Below are positions 17,408 to 27,097 of a DNA stretch of 64,000 nt, in pieces (positions within the stretch are counted from its first letter, which is position 1; each line of letters starts with the position of its first letter). Source of the DNA: Burkholderiales bacterium UBA1834 (GTDB lineage Bacteria > Pseudomonadota > Gammaproteobacteria > Burkholderiales > Burkholderiaceae_C); the NCBI GenBank assembly GCA_002339015.1, contig DDJC01000049.1, forward strand, positions 62,001 to 126,000, in the 5' to 3' direction. The notes beneath the pieces were generated by a model. It ran no database searches. It was not told the origin of the DNA and worked only from the letters and a program-made list of their open reading frames with translations. The position numbers and the translations under genes are program-made.

Positions 17408-19768
17408 TTACAGATCGATGTCCAGCGTCAGGTACACGCGGCGTGCATCCCCCTTGTAGAGGAAGAAGCCGGCCTGGTACGCAGTCGTGTAGAACTCCTT
17501 GTTGGTGACGTTCAACACATTCGCGCGCACGCGATAGCGCTTGTTGATGTTGTATTCGGCGAAGGCGTCGTACACCGTATAGCTCGGAATCGGTTGCGAG
17601 CATTCGCCGTTGCTGTAGCTCACGCCGGTATCTGGCTGGCCACCGCAACGCTTGCTGGCGTAACGTGCCACGCCACCAAAGGCGAAGGCGCGCGTGGCCT
17701 GATAGCGGCCCAGTACCGAGGCCGTTCTGTTCGCAAAGTTGGCCAGTTCATGCCCGACGTTTGCAGCAGCCCCAGCGGATGGATGCGACTTCGTCATCTC
17801 CGAACTCATGAAGGCCGCGCCAGCCTGCACGGAGAATTCTGCCGTTACGTTACCCACCAAGCCGAACTCCACACCCTGGATACGCAGCCCACCACTGTTC
17901 GTAGTCCCTTCTGTGGTGTATGCACCGGTAGCTTGCATCAAATCAGTCTTGTCGGTTCGGAAAGCGGCGGCAGTCGCCAGCAGCTTCTGGTCCAGCAGGT
18001 TCCACTTGATGCCTAGTTCGACGTTGCGTGCAGTCTCCGGCTTAGTCCCAGGAACCAACTTGCCGTTCAATGCCACAAGGCCACCATAGTTGGCACTCGT
18101 GCCCGAATCTGGCTCGCCACCGTTGATGTCCTGCGCCGTGCCGTAGCTGAGGTAGGTAATGGCATCCTTGTTCAGCTTGTAGCTCAGGCCGGCCCAATAG
18201 TTTGTCAACGTGTCGCTGTACTTGTAGGTGACCGAGGAGGAGCCGCTAAGGCCCGTCTTCATCGTCAACTCGGGGCGATCCACGCGCAGGCCAGCGAAGC
18301 CGGTGAAGCGGTCGGTGATGTCCAGCGTGTCCATCACGCTCACCGCGAGGGTTTTCACGCGCCAGTCGATATCTTTCGCCTTGCGGGTCCAGTAGCCGGG
18401 CACTACGTTTTGCGGATTCGCCACCGTCGTGCCAACATCGCCAGTCCCCATCCCGGTCACGTAATAACTGCCGCTCGCGCCTACCCGCGTGTAACCACCG
18501 AAGCCACCACCAGCACTTTGCTCGGAATGGTTGTCGGAGTATTCGAATGTGGCGATGAACTCATTCTTCCTGCCGTTGCCCAGGTCGACATCCCAACGTA
18601 GATTGTCCTGATGGGCGAAATACTTTGTCTCCTGCCAACGAGAGTGGGCCTGAATCGCCGCGCGGACACTGCTGCCGCTGCCACTGGATTGAGATGCGTA
18701 GAAAGCGTAGGCGTTGTCGTTTGTGCCATAGCGCGTCAGGCTGTTGAGCGTGAGCGTGGGCGAAATCGCATAGCGAACTCGCAGGCTTCCGATATTGGCC
18801 TCTGAATCCAGGAAGTCGTTGTCTTGCGCGCCCACCAGCGATGAGTTGGCGGTTGGCCGACGGTTAGGGTTGGTGCCGACCAGGAAGGTGCCGGCATCGG
18901 GGTATTTGTGGGTAGCCTTCAGGTGGTAGAAGTCGGCCATGATGGAGAGGTCCTTGTTCACCTCCAACAGGCCGGCCAGGGCAATGCCTTCACGCTTGCG
19001 GGTGGCCGGGTCACGGTCGGGGATGTCTTGGTCAGCCCACAGTGCATTCACGCGCACGGCCACGTTGTCGCCGAAGCCCTTGTTCATGTCCAGCGTGTAG
19101 CGCTGGTAGCTGTCCGTACCAAGGCCGACGCTGGCGCGGGTAAAGTCGTAATCGAGCGTGGCCTGCTTAGTGATCATGTTGATCGCACCGCCGGAAGAGC
19201 CGCGGCCCGCAAAGGAGGACGACGGCCCCTTGGTGACTTCGATCTGCTCGGTGGCGAAGGTTTCACGCGTGCTCATACCCGGGTCGCGCATGCCGTCCAC
19301 AAAGGTATCGCTCTTTGCCGACTGACCTCGAATGTTGTAGTTGTCGCCGAACATGTTGCCGTTCTCACCGGTGCCCAGCGTGATGCCAGGCTGGGTGAGG
19401 AGGACTTGCGCCAAATCGGTTTGACCGTAATCGTCGATCGCGCTCTTGGTGATGACGTTGATGGTCTGCGGTGTTTCCGCGATGGGACGTGTGCGACGCG
19501 TATCAGCCGAGGTCCTGGCCTTGTAGGGAGCGCCCACTTCGGCGTTGGGGTTCGGGTCGATCTTGGTGGCCTGCACCTTGATGGCCGGCAGTTCGGCATT
19601 CTGCGTGGCCTGCGGCTCAGCCGACTGCTGAGCCATCGCGCCCAGCGGCACCAGCATGGCGGTGGACAGGCTCAGCGCCAGGCCGTTCTTGACAACGGCG
19701 GGGGCGGCAGTGGGCTGTTCCTGGCGCAGGCTGCGCGGCCGGCGGGTCTTGCTGCTGGACTGCTTCAC
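17408..19768 (-). CDS. TonB-dependent siderophore receptor
   Basis: Outer-membrane receptor of 786 residues for a ferric siderophore, probably of the catecholate Fiu/PiuA group given piuC next door. It has an extended basic N-terminus and a signal peptide (LALSLSTAMLVPLGAMAQQ). A plug domain follows (RPIAETPQTINVITKSAI to GAINMITKQATLDYDFTRA), then a 22-strand-type barrel. It ends VYLTLDIDL rather than in the usual terminal Phe. The start is taken as GTG 19768 because GAGGAG stands just before it; an upstream in-frame ATG at 19837 would add an implausible leader. A Fur-box-like site lies at 19909-19927. Confidence 0.93.
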   Translation of the reverse strand: MKQSSSKTRRPRSLRQEQPTAAPAVVKNGLALSLSTAMLVPLGAMAQQSAEPQATQNAELPAIKVQATKIDPNPNAEVGAPYKARTSADTRRTRPIAETPQTINVITKSAIDDYGQTDLAQVLLTQPGITLGTGENGNMFGDNYNIRGQSAKSDTFVDGMRDPGMSTRETFATEQIEVTKGPSSSFAGRGSSGGAINMITKQATLDYDFTRASVGLGTDSYQRYTLDMNKGFGDNVAVRVNALWADQDIPDRDPATRKREGIALAGLLEVNKDLSIMADFYHLKATHKYPDAGTFLVGTNPNRRPTANSSLVGAQDNDFLDSEANIGSLRVRYAISPTLTLNSLTRYGTNDNAYAFYASQSSGSGSSVRAAIQAHSRWQETKYFAHQDNLRWDVDLGNGRKNEFIATFEYSDNHSEQSAGGGFGGYTRVGASGSYYVTGMGTGDVGTTVANPQNVVPGYWTRKAKDIDWRVKTLAVSVMDTLDITDRFTGFAGLRVDRPELTMKTGLSGSSSVTYKYSDTLTNYWAGLSYKLNKDAITYLSYGTAQDINGGEPDSGTSANYGGLVALNGKLVPGTKPETARNVELGIKWNLLDQKLLATAAAFRTDKTDLMQATGAYTTEGTTNSGGLRIQGVEFGLVGNVTAEFSVQAGAAFMSSEMTKSHPSAGAAANVGHELANFANRTASVLGRYQATRAFAFGGVARYASKRCGGQPDTGVSYSNGECSQPIPSYTVYDAFAEYNINKRYRVRANVLNVTNKEFYTTAYQAGFFLYKGDARRVYLTLDIDL

Positions 19769-19908
19769 AAATGGCTCCTCAAAGACAAGAAAAATAGAAA
19801 AAGAAATGCGAATGCCAATCACGCAGGCATCAACCATTTGACGGTGAAATGGCGGATCGGATCAGGGTATTGGGGTGATCATTTGCCGTGACCAACGCAC
19901 GCAGCATT

Positions 19909-19927
19909 GCAAATGATAAAGATTCCC
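19909..19927 (-). promoter_or_regulatory. Candidate Fur box upstream of siderophore receptor
   Basis: The 19 bases starting GCAAATGATAAAG match the Fur consensus palindrome at 13 of 19 positions, 141 bp before the receptor start codon. Iron-repressed transcription of the receptor is inferred. Confidence 0.6.
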
Positions 19928-19996
19928 ATTATAGAAGCAGCAACACCTGTTAACACTCATGCGCGCGAATGCTGAACCGAGTGTGAAGTGTTTCGC

Positions 19997-20695
19997 TCAG
20001 GCCGTCGCGGAGGCTTTGCCCTTGAGCAGACGCCGCACCAGCCACAGCAGCAGTACCCCCCCCACGACCACTGCCGCCAGGGCCGTGTAGGTGCCTGCAT
20101 CGGGCGATGCCAGGGCCGCCGTGAGCCGGTCCATGAACAGCGAGATCATGATGGTGCCGGGCGCCAGGCCCAGGAAGGTGCCCAGCACGTAATCGCGCAG
20201 CCGCACGCGGAAAGCGCCGGCGGTCATGTTGACGACGATGAAAGGTGCCAATGGCACGGCGCGGATCACGATGACGGCCCACAGCCCGCGCCGCTTGATG
20301 GCGCCGACCACGGCATGCAGCCGGCCATCGGGTGCAAAGCTGTCCACCCACTGCGCACCGGCCAGACGCCCCAGACCATAAGTGGCCGTAGCACCCGCCA
20401 CCATGCCGACCAGCGCGTAGGCCATGCCCGGCCACGGGCCGAACACCAGGGCGCCCACCGTGATCAGCGCCGCCACGGGCACGGCCAGCAACACGGCCAG
20501 CACATAGCCCGCCAGCACCAGCACCGGCCCCATCGGCATGTCCAGCAGATCACGGCCCATGCGCGCAAGCGCCTGCGGCTCCAGGTAGGGTCGCCATTGG
20601 GGATCGCGCCAGGCCAGCATGACGGCCACGATCAAGGCCAGGTACAGGCCGATCAGGAGCCAGCGGGCCCAACGCAGGAAACGAGGCAGGTTCAA
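19997..20695 (-). CDS. TVP38/TMEM64 (DedA-like) membrane protein
   Basis: Inner-membrane protein of 232 residues with about six hydrophobic segments. The family core is recognisable: GALVFGPWPGMAYALVGMVA, then GLGRLAGAQWVD, and VIVIRAVPLAPFIVVNMTAG with a re-entrant-loop Arg and Pro, and later YVLGTFLGLAPGTIMIS. DedA/TVP38 proteins are implicated in lipid scrambling or transport and envelope homeostasis. It is on the same strand as the siderophore receptor but ends about 230 bp before it, with a Fur-like site between, so it is probably a separate unit. Confidence 0.88.
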   Translation of the reverse strand: MNLPRFLRWARWLLIGLYLALIVAVMLAWRDPQWRPYLEPQALARMGRDLLDMPMGPVLVLAGYVLAVLLAVPVAALITVGALVFGPWPGMAYALVGMVAGATATYGLGRLAGAQWVDSFAPDGRLHAVVGAIKRRGLWAVIVIRAVPLAPFIVVNMTAGAFRVRLRDYVLGTFLGLAPGTIMISLFMDRLTAALASPDAGTYTALAAVVVGGVLLLWLVRRLLKGKASATA

Positions 20696-20848
20696 CGCAC
20701 ACCCTCGGGAAACACAGGGGCGGCCACGACATCAGGCCGCATCGAGCCGGCATCTTGGCGCAGGCCACGTCCCCGCGCACGGGGACTTACCTTCAGCCAC
20801 ACACCGGCTCCCCCGCACTTCAGGGGGTGGAAAATCGGCGAGACGCCG

Positions 20849-21538
20849 TCAGTCCTGGCGCAGCTCCTGGCGGAGGCCGCGGTCGGTGGACTGGCGGGCC
20901 AGCACCCAGCGGCCGGTACGGATGGCCAGGGCCTCGGGGCTCACCGGCAGCGACAGCGTCTCCACCATGGGCGGCAGACCGCCACGGGCGCCCAGTCGTT
21001 CAAGGGATTCAGAAGTCAGGGCCCACACGCGCATCCCACCCAGGGATTCGTGGGTCTCCAAGGTCTTGAGCATCTGCAGGCCATCCATGCCCGGCAGCTC
21101 CAGCGTCGTCACCAGCAGATCGGGCGGCTCCTGGCCGATGCGCAGCAGGGCCACGTAGCCGTTGTCGGCGGTTTCCACCGACACGCTCTGGCCGAACACT
21201 TCCAGCGCCGACACGCAGGCAGCCAGCCAGGCGCGCTCCTGCGCCACCAGCACGATGCGCAGGGGGCGCTCCTGGGCATGGTGCGACGCTGCATTGGCGG
21301 CCGCCGGCACGCTGGGCGCCGTGCCAGGCTCGCCCAGGCTCTCCAACCCCATGCTCATGGCCAGGGCCTCGACCGCGTTGTAGGGAATGCGCCGATGGCC
21401 ACCCGGTGTGCGTGCGGCCGGCAAGATGCTGGCCTCCACCCACAGCTGAACGGTGCGCAGTGACACACCCAGGCGGGTGGCCGCCTCTCGGGTGGTCAGC
21501 ATGCGGGACGCCGGTCCCAGGGGGATCACTTGCGACAT
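20849..21538 (-). CDS. Excisionase/MerR-type HTH protein with degenerate receiver domain
   Basis: A 229-residue regulator. Residues of about 12-65 form a winged HTH of the excisionase/BldC type (LTTREAATRLGVSLRTVQLW, then TPGGHRRIPYNAV). Residues of about 92-215 resemble a response-regulator receiver with the strand pattern and the PGMDGLQML loop. The acidic pair is replaced (IVLVAQERAW), and the phospho-acceptor Asp appears to be Thr in DLLVTTLELPGMDG. It is therefore probably a pseudo-receiver not controlled by phosphorylation. It is read divergently from greB. The target genes are unknown. Confidence 0.82.
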   Translation of the reverse strand: MSQVIPLGPASRMLTTREAATRLGVSLRTVQLWVEASILPAARTPGGHRRIPYNAVEALAMSMGLESLGEPGTAPSVPAAANAASHHAQERPLRIVLVAQERAWLAACVSALEVFGQSVSVETADNGYVALLRIGQEPPDLLVTTLELPGMDGLQMLKTLETHESLGGMRVWALTSESLERLGARGGLPPMVETLSLPVSPEALAIRTGRWVLARQSTDRGLRQELRQD

Positions 21539-21695
21539 GGAAAAGCCCCTTTCTCGGAAAGCTTTGAGAGCCAGCTTGCTTTCATGTTGTGAGAGTTATG
21601 TCAGCGTCTCTGTTTATCGGCCGCTGGCTGCCAACTCTTGACACCTGACGCCACTGGCGGGCACCGATGCATGCCTTTGTGCACAATCTGTCCGC

Positions 21696-22268
21696 ATGAG
21701 CAAGGCTTTCACCAAGGAATCAGACAGCAGCGGCGACGAGGACGACGACATCGGCGGCCTGCCGCCCCTGCCCGCCGGCACGCGCAACTACATGACACCG
21801 CAGGGCTATCAGCGCCTGCGTGACGAGTTGCTGACGCTGATCGATGTGGAACGGCCCAAGGTGGTCGAGATCGTGCACTGGGCCGCCTCCAATGGCGACC
21901 GCTCCGAAAACGGCGACTACCTCTACGGCAAGAAGCGCCTGCGCGAGATCGACCGCCGCATACGCTTCCTGACCAAGCGCCTGGACATCGCTGAAGTGGC
22001 CGACCCGTCACAACACTTCGGCAACGATCAGATCTTCTTCGGCGCGACGGTGACCTACGCCAACAGCAAGGGAGAGGAACGCACCATCACCATCAAGGGC
22101 ATCGACGAAACGGACAACCTGCAGGGCGAGGTGAGCTGGATCGCGCCGATTTCCCGGGCACTGCTCAAGGCGCGCGAGGGCGACGAGGTGCAGTTGATGA
22201 CGCCCGGCGGCCTGGAGAAGATCGAGGTGCTGGAGGTGCGCTATCCAGCGCCCTCCCCCGCCGACTGA
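21696..22268 (+). CDS. greB: Transcription elongation factor GreB
   Basis: GreB, 190 residues, rescues backtracked RNA polymerase by stimulating transcript cleavage. An acidic N-terminal extension of about 27 residues (SSGDEDDDIGG) comes first. The coiled coil follows with the tip acidic residues in NGDRSENGDYLYGKKRLREI, and the C-terminal FKBP-like domain ends with SWIAPISRALLKAREGDEV. The sequence NGDYLYGKKRLREID distinguishes GreB from GreA. It is convergent with spoT, with a 9-bp gap. Confidence 0.93.
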   Translation: MSKAFTKESDSSGDEDDDIGGLPPLPAGTRNYMTPQGYQRLRDELLTLIDVERPKVVEIVHWAASNGDRSENGDYLYGKKRLREIDRRIRFLTKRLDIAEVADPSQHFGNDQIFFGATVTYANSKGEERTITIKGIDETDNLQGEVSWIAPISRALLKAREGDEVQLMTPGGLEKIEVLEVRYPAPSPAD

Positions 22269-22277
22269 GTTGCCCGC

Positions 22278-24488
22278 TCAGGGACTGACGCGGTTGACCT
22301 TGAGCACCACCGGGCAGCGCTTGAGGGTGCGCAGCACATCCTGCAGGTGCTCGGTATCGCGCACCGACAGGGTCAGCTTGAGCTCGGCGGTCTCGCCCAG
22401 GCGTTCATCACCCATCTCGATGTGCGTGATGTCGGTTTCGGCGCTGCTGATGGACGCGGCCACCTGCGCCAGCACGCCCTTGCCATTGGCCACCAGCACC
22501 TGGATGTCGGTGTCGAAGGCGCGCGTGGGCTCTTCCGACCAGCCCACGTCGATCCAGCGGTCAGGGTCGCGTTCGAACAGGCGCTTGCCCACGCCGCACA
22601 TCTGCGTGTGCACGACCAGGCCTTCGCCGCGGCCCAGGTAGCCGGCGATCGGGTCGCCCGGGATGGGCCGGCAACATGGGGCCAGCTGCACCGTGGCGCC
22701 TTCGCTGCCGTCAATGATGACGGAGCCCTGCGAGGGCGATTCGATCGCGGCGAAACGGCCCAGCGTGAGCGTGAGCGCATCGGGGCGCTCGCCGAACTCG
22801 GCCATGATCTGCGCGATGCGCTTGGCCACCATGGGCGCGATCTTGCGGCCCAGGCCGATGTCGATCAGCAGGTCGTCGCGCGAGCGGTTGCCGCCCCAGC
22901 GGATCAGGGCCTGCCAGAGTTCGCCGTCCTTGCCTTCGGTGTGCTCGTCGCCGCGCGGCAGGGTCAGGCCCTCGGGGCGCAGCGCCTGCGACAGCAGTTT
23001 CTCGCCCATCTCCAGGGACTCTTCAGCCTCCATGTTCTTGAGGTAGGCGCGGATCTTGGAGCGGGCACGGCCCGTGCGTACGAAGTTCAGCCAGCCCGGG
23101 CTGGGCTTGGCACTCGGCGCGGTGATGATCTCGACCACGTCGCCGCTGCGCAGTTCGGCGCGCAGGGCCACGGGCTCGTCGTTGACCTTGGCGGCCACGC
23201 AGTGATCGCCCACATCGCTGTGGATGGCGTAGGCGAAGTCGACCGGCGTGGCCCCCTTGGGCAACGCCAGGATGCGCGACTTGGGCGTGAACACATAGAC
23301 CGATTCGGGGAAGAGGTCGATCTTCAGGTGCTCAAGGAACTCGGCCGAATCGCGCGTCTCGTGCTGGATGTCGATCAGCGACTGCAGCCACACGGCCGCC
23401 TGGTGCGGCGTGGCCCCCGAGGCGGCCTCTTCCTGGGTCTTGTACATCCAGTGGGCGGCAATGCCCTTCTCGGCCACGGCGTGCATGGCCTGCGAACGGA
23501 TCTGGAACTCCACCGCCGTGCCCACGGGGTTCACCAGCGTGGTGTGCAGCGACTGGTAGCCGTTGGCCTTGGAGATGGCGATGTAGTCCTTGAAGCGGCC
23601 TGGCAGCGGCTTGTAGAGCTGGTGCAGCACGCCCAGGGCGCGGTAGCAATCGAGCAGTTCACGCGTGACGATGCGGAACCCGAAGATGTCGCTGACCTGG
23701 GCGAAGCTCAGGTGCTTGTCGCGCATCTTGTGATAGATCGAATAGATGGTCTTCTCGCGGCCGTAGGTCTCGACCGTCATGTCCGCATCGCCAAAGGCTT
23801 TTTCCACCTCGCGCTGGATGCGGTCGACCAGGTCACGCCGGTTGCCGCGCGTCTTCTTGACCGCCTTGGCCAGGATGCCGTAGCGCCACGGGCTGATGTA
23901 CTTGAAGGACAGCTCCTGCAGCTCGCGGTAGGTCTGGTTCAGGCCCAGGCGGTGCGCGATGGGCACGTAGATGTCCAGCGTTTCGCGGGCGATGCGGCTG
24001 CGCTTGTGGGCCACCATGGCCTCCATGGTGCGCATGTTGTGCAGGCGATCGGCCAGCTTGATCAGGATGACGCGCACATCGCGCGCCATGGCCAGCAGCA
24101 TCTTGCGGAAGGACTCGGCCTGGGATTCCTCCTTGGTCGAGAACTGCAGCTTGTCCAGCTTGGTCAGGCCATCGACCAGCTCGGCCGTGGGCGCGCCGAA
24201 GCGCTCGATCAGCTCGATCTTGGTGACGCCGCAATCCTCCATCGCGTCGTGCATGAGCGCGGCCATGATGGCCTGGGCATCGAGCTTCCAGTCGGCGCAC
24301 AGGCCGGCCACGGCGATGGGGTGCGTGATGTAGGGCTCGCCGCTGGCGCGGAACTGTCCCAGGTGGGCCTCGTCGGCAAAGCGGTAGGCATCCCGGACAC
24401 GGCGGATGTCCGCCTCGTCCAGGTAATCCAGCTTGTGCAGCAGCGCGGCAAACGACGCCGCGGAGGCTTCTTGGTGGGCTTGGGACAT
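22278..24488 (-). CDS. spoT: Bifunctional (p)ppGpp synthetase/hydrolase
   Basis: RelA/SpoT homologue of 736 residues. The hydrolase HD domain is intact: ITHPIAVAGLCADW, with HDAMED as the HD motif. The synthetase region has GRFKDYIAISKANGYQSLH, the RxKD form found in bifunctional SpoT-type enzymes, and VEFQIRSQAMHAVAEKGIAAHW. A TGS domain (YVFTPKSRILALPKGATPVD) and a C-terminal ACT domain complete the usual layout. It controls the stringent response. It lies downstream of gmk and rpoZ as in E. coli, but a terminator-like hairpin separates it from rpoZ. Confidence 0.95.
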   Translation of the reverse strand: MSQAHQEASAASFAALLHKLDYLDEADIRRVRDAYRFADEAHLGQFRASGEPYITHPIAVAGLCADWKLDAQAIMAALMHDAMEDCGVTKIELIERFGAPTAELVDGLTKLDKLQFSTKEESQAESFRKMLLAMARDVRVILIKLADRLHNMRTMEAMVAHKRSRIARETLDIYVPIAHRLGLNQTYRELQELSFKYISPWRYGILAKAVKKTRGNRRDLVDRIQREVEKAFGDADMTVETYGREKTIYSIYHKMRDKHLSFAQVSDIFGFRIVTRELLDCYRALGVLHQLYKPLPGRFKDYIAISKANGYQSLHTTLVNPVGTAVEFQIRSQAMHAVAEKGIAAHWMYKTQEEAASGATPHQAAVWLQSLIDIQHETRDSAEFLEHLKIDLFPESVYVFTPKSRILALPKGATPVDFAYAIHSDVGDHCVAAKVNDEPVALRAELRSGDVVEIITAPSAKPSPGWLNFVRTGRARSKIRAYLKNMEAEESLEMGEKLLSQALRPEGLTLPRGDEHTEGKDGELWQALIRWGGNRSRDDLLIDIGLGRKIAPMVAKRIAQIMAEFGERPDALTLTLGRFAAIESPSQGSVIIDGSEGATVQLAPCCRPIPGDPIAGYLGRGEGLVVHTQMCGVGKRLFERDPDRWIDVGWSEEPTRAFDTDIQVLVANGKGVLAQVAASISSAETDITHIEMGDERLGETAELKLTLSVRDTEHLQDVLRTLKRCPVVLKVNRVSP

Positions 24489-24563
24489 GGGGCTAACTTT
24501 AGCGCGTCTGCAACATCCATGACGCGGGGCATGCCGCAGGACCGCGCCGCTCGATCAGAAACG

Positions 24564-24586
24564 CAAAAACCCGCCATTGGCGGGCT
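24564..24586 (-). terminator. Terminator between rpoZ and spoT
   Basis: On the minus strand CCCGCC (24584-24579) and GGCGGG (24575-24570) form a stem with a 3-nt loop, followed by TTTTTGCG. It would end the gmk-rpoZ transcript before spoT. Confidence 0.75.
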
Positions 24587-24644
24587 TGTGCAGGGCAAAG
24601 GACAGCGTGCCGGCCACAGGGCCGTGGCGCCGCCCCTGCAGGGA

Positions 24645-24848
24645 TCAGGTCGGGACCTTGCGCAGCATTTCAACCCCGACCTGGCCGGCGGCGATCTCGC
24701 GCAGGGCGGTCACGCCGGGCTTGTTGCGCGATTCGATCTTGGGCGTGTGGCCCTGGCTCAGCATGCGGGCGCGGTAGGTGGCGGCCAGGACCAGCTGGAA
24801 GCGGTTGGGGATCTTCTGCAGGCAGTCTTCGACGGTGATGCGGGCCAT
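24645..24848 (-). CDS. rpoZ: RNA polymerase omega subunit
   Basis: Omega subunit of 67 residues, which helps assembly of RNA polymerase and forms part of a ppGpp site. [20 protein letters not shown] and the [19 protein letters not shown] segment are diagnostic. It is shorter than the 91-residue E. coli protein, as in other betaproteobacteria. It lies 54 bp after gmk on the same strand. Confidence 0.96.
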   Translation of the reverse strand: MARITVEDCLQKIPNRFQLVLAATYRARMLSQGHTPKIESRNKPGVTALREIAAGQVGVEMLRKVPT

Positions 24849-24902
24849 GGTGCTCTCCTAAAGGATCGGTTCGGGTGCCTGTGCGGCAGGATCGGGTGGG
24901 TG

Positions 24903-25535
24903 TTACAGCAGGTTCAGGGCCTGGAACACGCCCGACTTGTTGCGGCGCTGGGCGGCGTATTTTAACCGCTGCGAGTGGACGATGGCTTTCAGGTCGAACA
25001 AAGCCGACTCGAACAGGGCATTGACCACGATGAAATCGAAGTGGCGGGCCTGGTTGACCTCGGTGCGGGCGTTGACCATGCGCAGGTCGATCACGTCCTG
25101 CGTGTCCTCGCCGCGGCGGTTCAGGCGCTGCAGCAGTTCTTCGTAGCTGGGGGGCAGGATGAAGATCAGGATGGCGTTGGGAAAGATCTTCTTGATCTGC
25201 AGGGCGCCCTGCCAGTCGATCTCCAGCACCACGTCTTCGCCGCCCTTGATGCGCTCTTCGATGGCTTGCCGCGAGGTGCCGTAGAGGTTGCCGTGCACCT
25301 CGGCCCATTCGAAGAAATCACCATGCTCGACCTTGGCGCGGAACTCGGGCTCGCTGATGAACCAGTACTCGCGGCCGTCCTTCTCCTGGCCGCGGGGGGG
25401 CCGGGTGGTGTGCGAGACAGAGACCTGCAGGCGCGAATCGAGCTCCAGCAGGGCCTTGACCAGCGTGGATTTGCCGGTGCCGCTGGGCGCGGCGACCACG
25501 AACAGATTGCCTGGGTAGTCCATGGTGGTGGGCAC
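24903..25535 (-). CDS. gmk: Guanylate kinase
   Basis: Guanylate kinase, 210 residues, converts GMP and ATP to GDP and ADP. The P-loop [11 protein letters not shown] lies near residue 16. The GMP-binding region [20 protein letters not shown] follows, then [15 protein letters not shown]. The start codon may be the first ATG (25535) or the ATG four residues later (MDYPG). It heads the gmk-rpoZ pair next to spoT, coupling nucleotide synthesis with the stringent response. Confidence 0.96.
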   Translation of the reverse strand: MPTTMDYPGNLFVVAAPSGTGKSTLVKALLELDSRLQVSVSHTTRPPRGQEKDGREYWFISEPEFRAKVEHGDFFEWAEVHGNLYGTSRQAIEERIKGGEDVVLEIDWQGALQIKKIFPNAILIFILPPSYEELLQRLNRRGEDTQDVIDLRMVNARTEVNQARHFDFIVVNALFESALFDLKAIVHSQRLKYAAQRRNKSGVFQALNLL

Positions 25536-25648
25536 CTTTGTCGGGGCTTGGGGGCGGCCGATCGCCGCCAGATGAATTGGTTCGCCTCGTTATCGGCGCC
25601 TGCGCGCGCGGGTTGAGGGTGTCCGCAAAGGGCGGCATTTTACATGGC

Positions 25649-27097
25649 CTACCCGCCGGAGGGCCCCTCAGGATCGGTGGCGGCGGCTTCGAGACCTTGC
25701 CAGCCGCCGCCCAGGGCCGCGATCAGGCGCACGCTGGCCACGAGGCGTTCGGCCGTCACGTCCAGGGCCGTGCGCTGGCTCGCCAGGGTCAGGTTCTGGG
25801 CCACCGCCACCTCCAGGAAGCCGACCAGGCCGGCCTGGTAGCGGGTGGTGACCACGCGCTCGTTCTCTTCGGCCAGGGCCACCAGGCGGGCCTGCTGCTC
25901 GGCCTTGGCGCCCAGTTGCTGCAGGGCGGCCAGGGCGTCATCCACCTCGCGCAGGCTGGTCAACACGGTCTGGCGGTAGGCGGCCACGGTTTCCTCGTAG
26001 CGCGCCTCGGCCAAGTCCACGCCGGCACGGCGACGACCGCCATCGAACAGGGTGGCAGCCAGCACGGGACCCAGAGACCAGGTGCGCCAGTGCGCCTCGA
26101 ACAGCTCGCCCAGGCGCGGGCCGCTGCTGCCCGCACTGGCGCCCAAGGTGATGTCGGGCCACCAGGCGGCCTGGGCCACGCCGATCTGGGCATTGGCCTG
26201 GGCCACGCGGCGCTCGGCGGCCACCACGTCCGGGCGGCGCGTGAGCAGCTGCGAAGGCAGTTGCGGGGGCACGGACGGGATGGCCGGCAGCCTCAGCGTC
26301 ACCACAGGCAGGGAGAGATCGGCAGGCGCCCGGCCAGCCAGCACCGCCAGCGCATGTTCGTGCTGGGCTCGCTGCAGGCGCACATCGTGCACGTTGGCGC
26401 GCAGGGTCTGCCATTGGGTCTCGGCCTGGATCACGTCTGCACGAGCAGCCATGCCAGCCTCGTACTGATGGCGGGTGAGCTGCAGCGAGCGCTCATACGC
26501 CGACAGGGTGCGGTCCAGCAAGGCCAGTTGCTGGTCCAGCACGCGCAGGCGCCAGTACTGCTCGGCCAGGTTGAGCTGGGTGCTCAGGCGGGCCGCGACC
26601 AGATCGGCCGCCGTGGCCTGGGCATTGGCATCGCCGGCCTCCTGCTCACGGGCCAGTCGTCCCCACAGGTCCAGCGCCCAACTGGCCTGCAGCGCCGCTG
26701 CGTAGTTGGTGTTGCCGCGGACGCCGGACGATTCCGTGCGCAAGGCCGAGGCGGAGACGCCCAGCTGAGGCCAGCGGACAGCGCCGGCCTGGCGCCACAC
26801 GGCACGGGCCTGGCGATCCCGCGCGGCGGCCTGGGCAACATCCAGGTTGGCCGCGTTGGCAGCCTGCATCAGGCGGTCAAGCTCGGCATCGCCGAAGGCT
26901 TGCCACCAGGGCCCGGTGGGTGGCGGCGTCAGGGCTGACAAGGGCTGCCAGCCCGCCTGGTGCTTGAAGCCGGCGGTGGCCGACGCGGACAAGGCGGCAG
27001 AGGGCGGTGGGTGTGCAGGGCCGGTGCTGCAACCGGCCAGCAGCGCCGCGAACAGGCCAAGTAGCGTGGCCAATCGGACAGAAAACATTGGAATCAT
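25649..27097 (-). CDS. RND efflux outer-membrane lipoprotein, NodT/OprM family
   Basis: Outer-membrane factor of 482 residues, a TolC-like channel for the adjoining RND pumps. The signal peptide ends in the lipobox LLAGC, so the protein is lipid-anchored. It shows the duplicated efflux protein repeat, with segments such as ARLSTQLNLAEQYWRLRVL and the later QIGVAQAAWWPDITLGASAG. The ATG at 27097 overlaps the permease stop by four bases (ATGA), which decides the start over an upstream in-frame ATG. It is the last gene of the efflux operon. Confidence 0.92.
   Translation of the reverse strand: MIPMFSVRLATLLGLFAALLAGCSTGPAHPPPSAALSASATAGFKHQAGWQPLSALTPPPTGPWWQAFGDAELDRLMQAANAANLDVAQAAARDRQARAVWRQAGAVRWPQLGVSASALRTESSGVRGNTNYAAALQASWALDLWGRLAREQEAGDANAQATAADLVAARLSTQLNLAEQYWRLRVLDQQLALLDRTLSAYERSLQLTRHQYEAGMAARADVIQAETQWQTLRANVHDVRLQRAQHEHALAVLAGRAPADLSLPVVTLRLPAIPSVPPQLPSQLLTRRPDVVAAERRVAQANAQIGVAQAAWWPDITLGASAGSSGPRLGELFEAHWRTWSLGPVLAATLFDGGRRRAGVDLAEARYEETVAAYRQTVLTSLREVDDALAALQQLGAKAEQQARLVALAEENERVVTTRYQAGLVGFLEVAVAQNLTLASQRTALDVTAERLVASVRLIAALGGGWQGLEAAATDPEGPSGG

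Noticed and set aside
22347..24965. Very long open frame antisense to spoT, and similar ones opposite fliD (6950-8659) and the RND permeases (28642-30441, 31501-33513).
   Set aside because: They mirror strongly coding genes in GC-rich DNA, have repetitive Gln/His/Gly/Arg-rich composition, no family motif and no ribosome sites.
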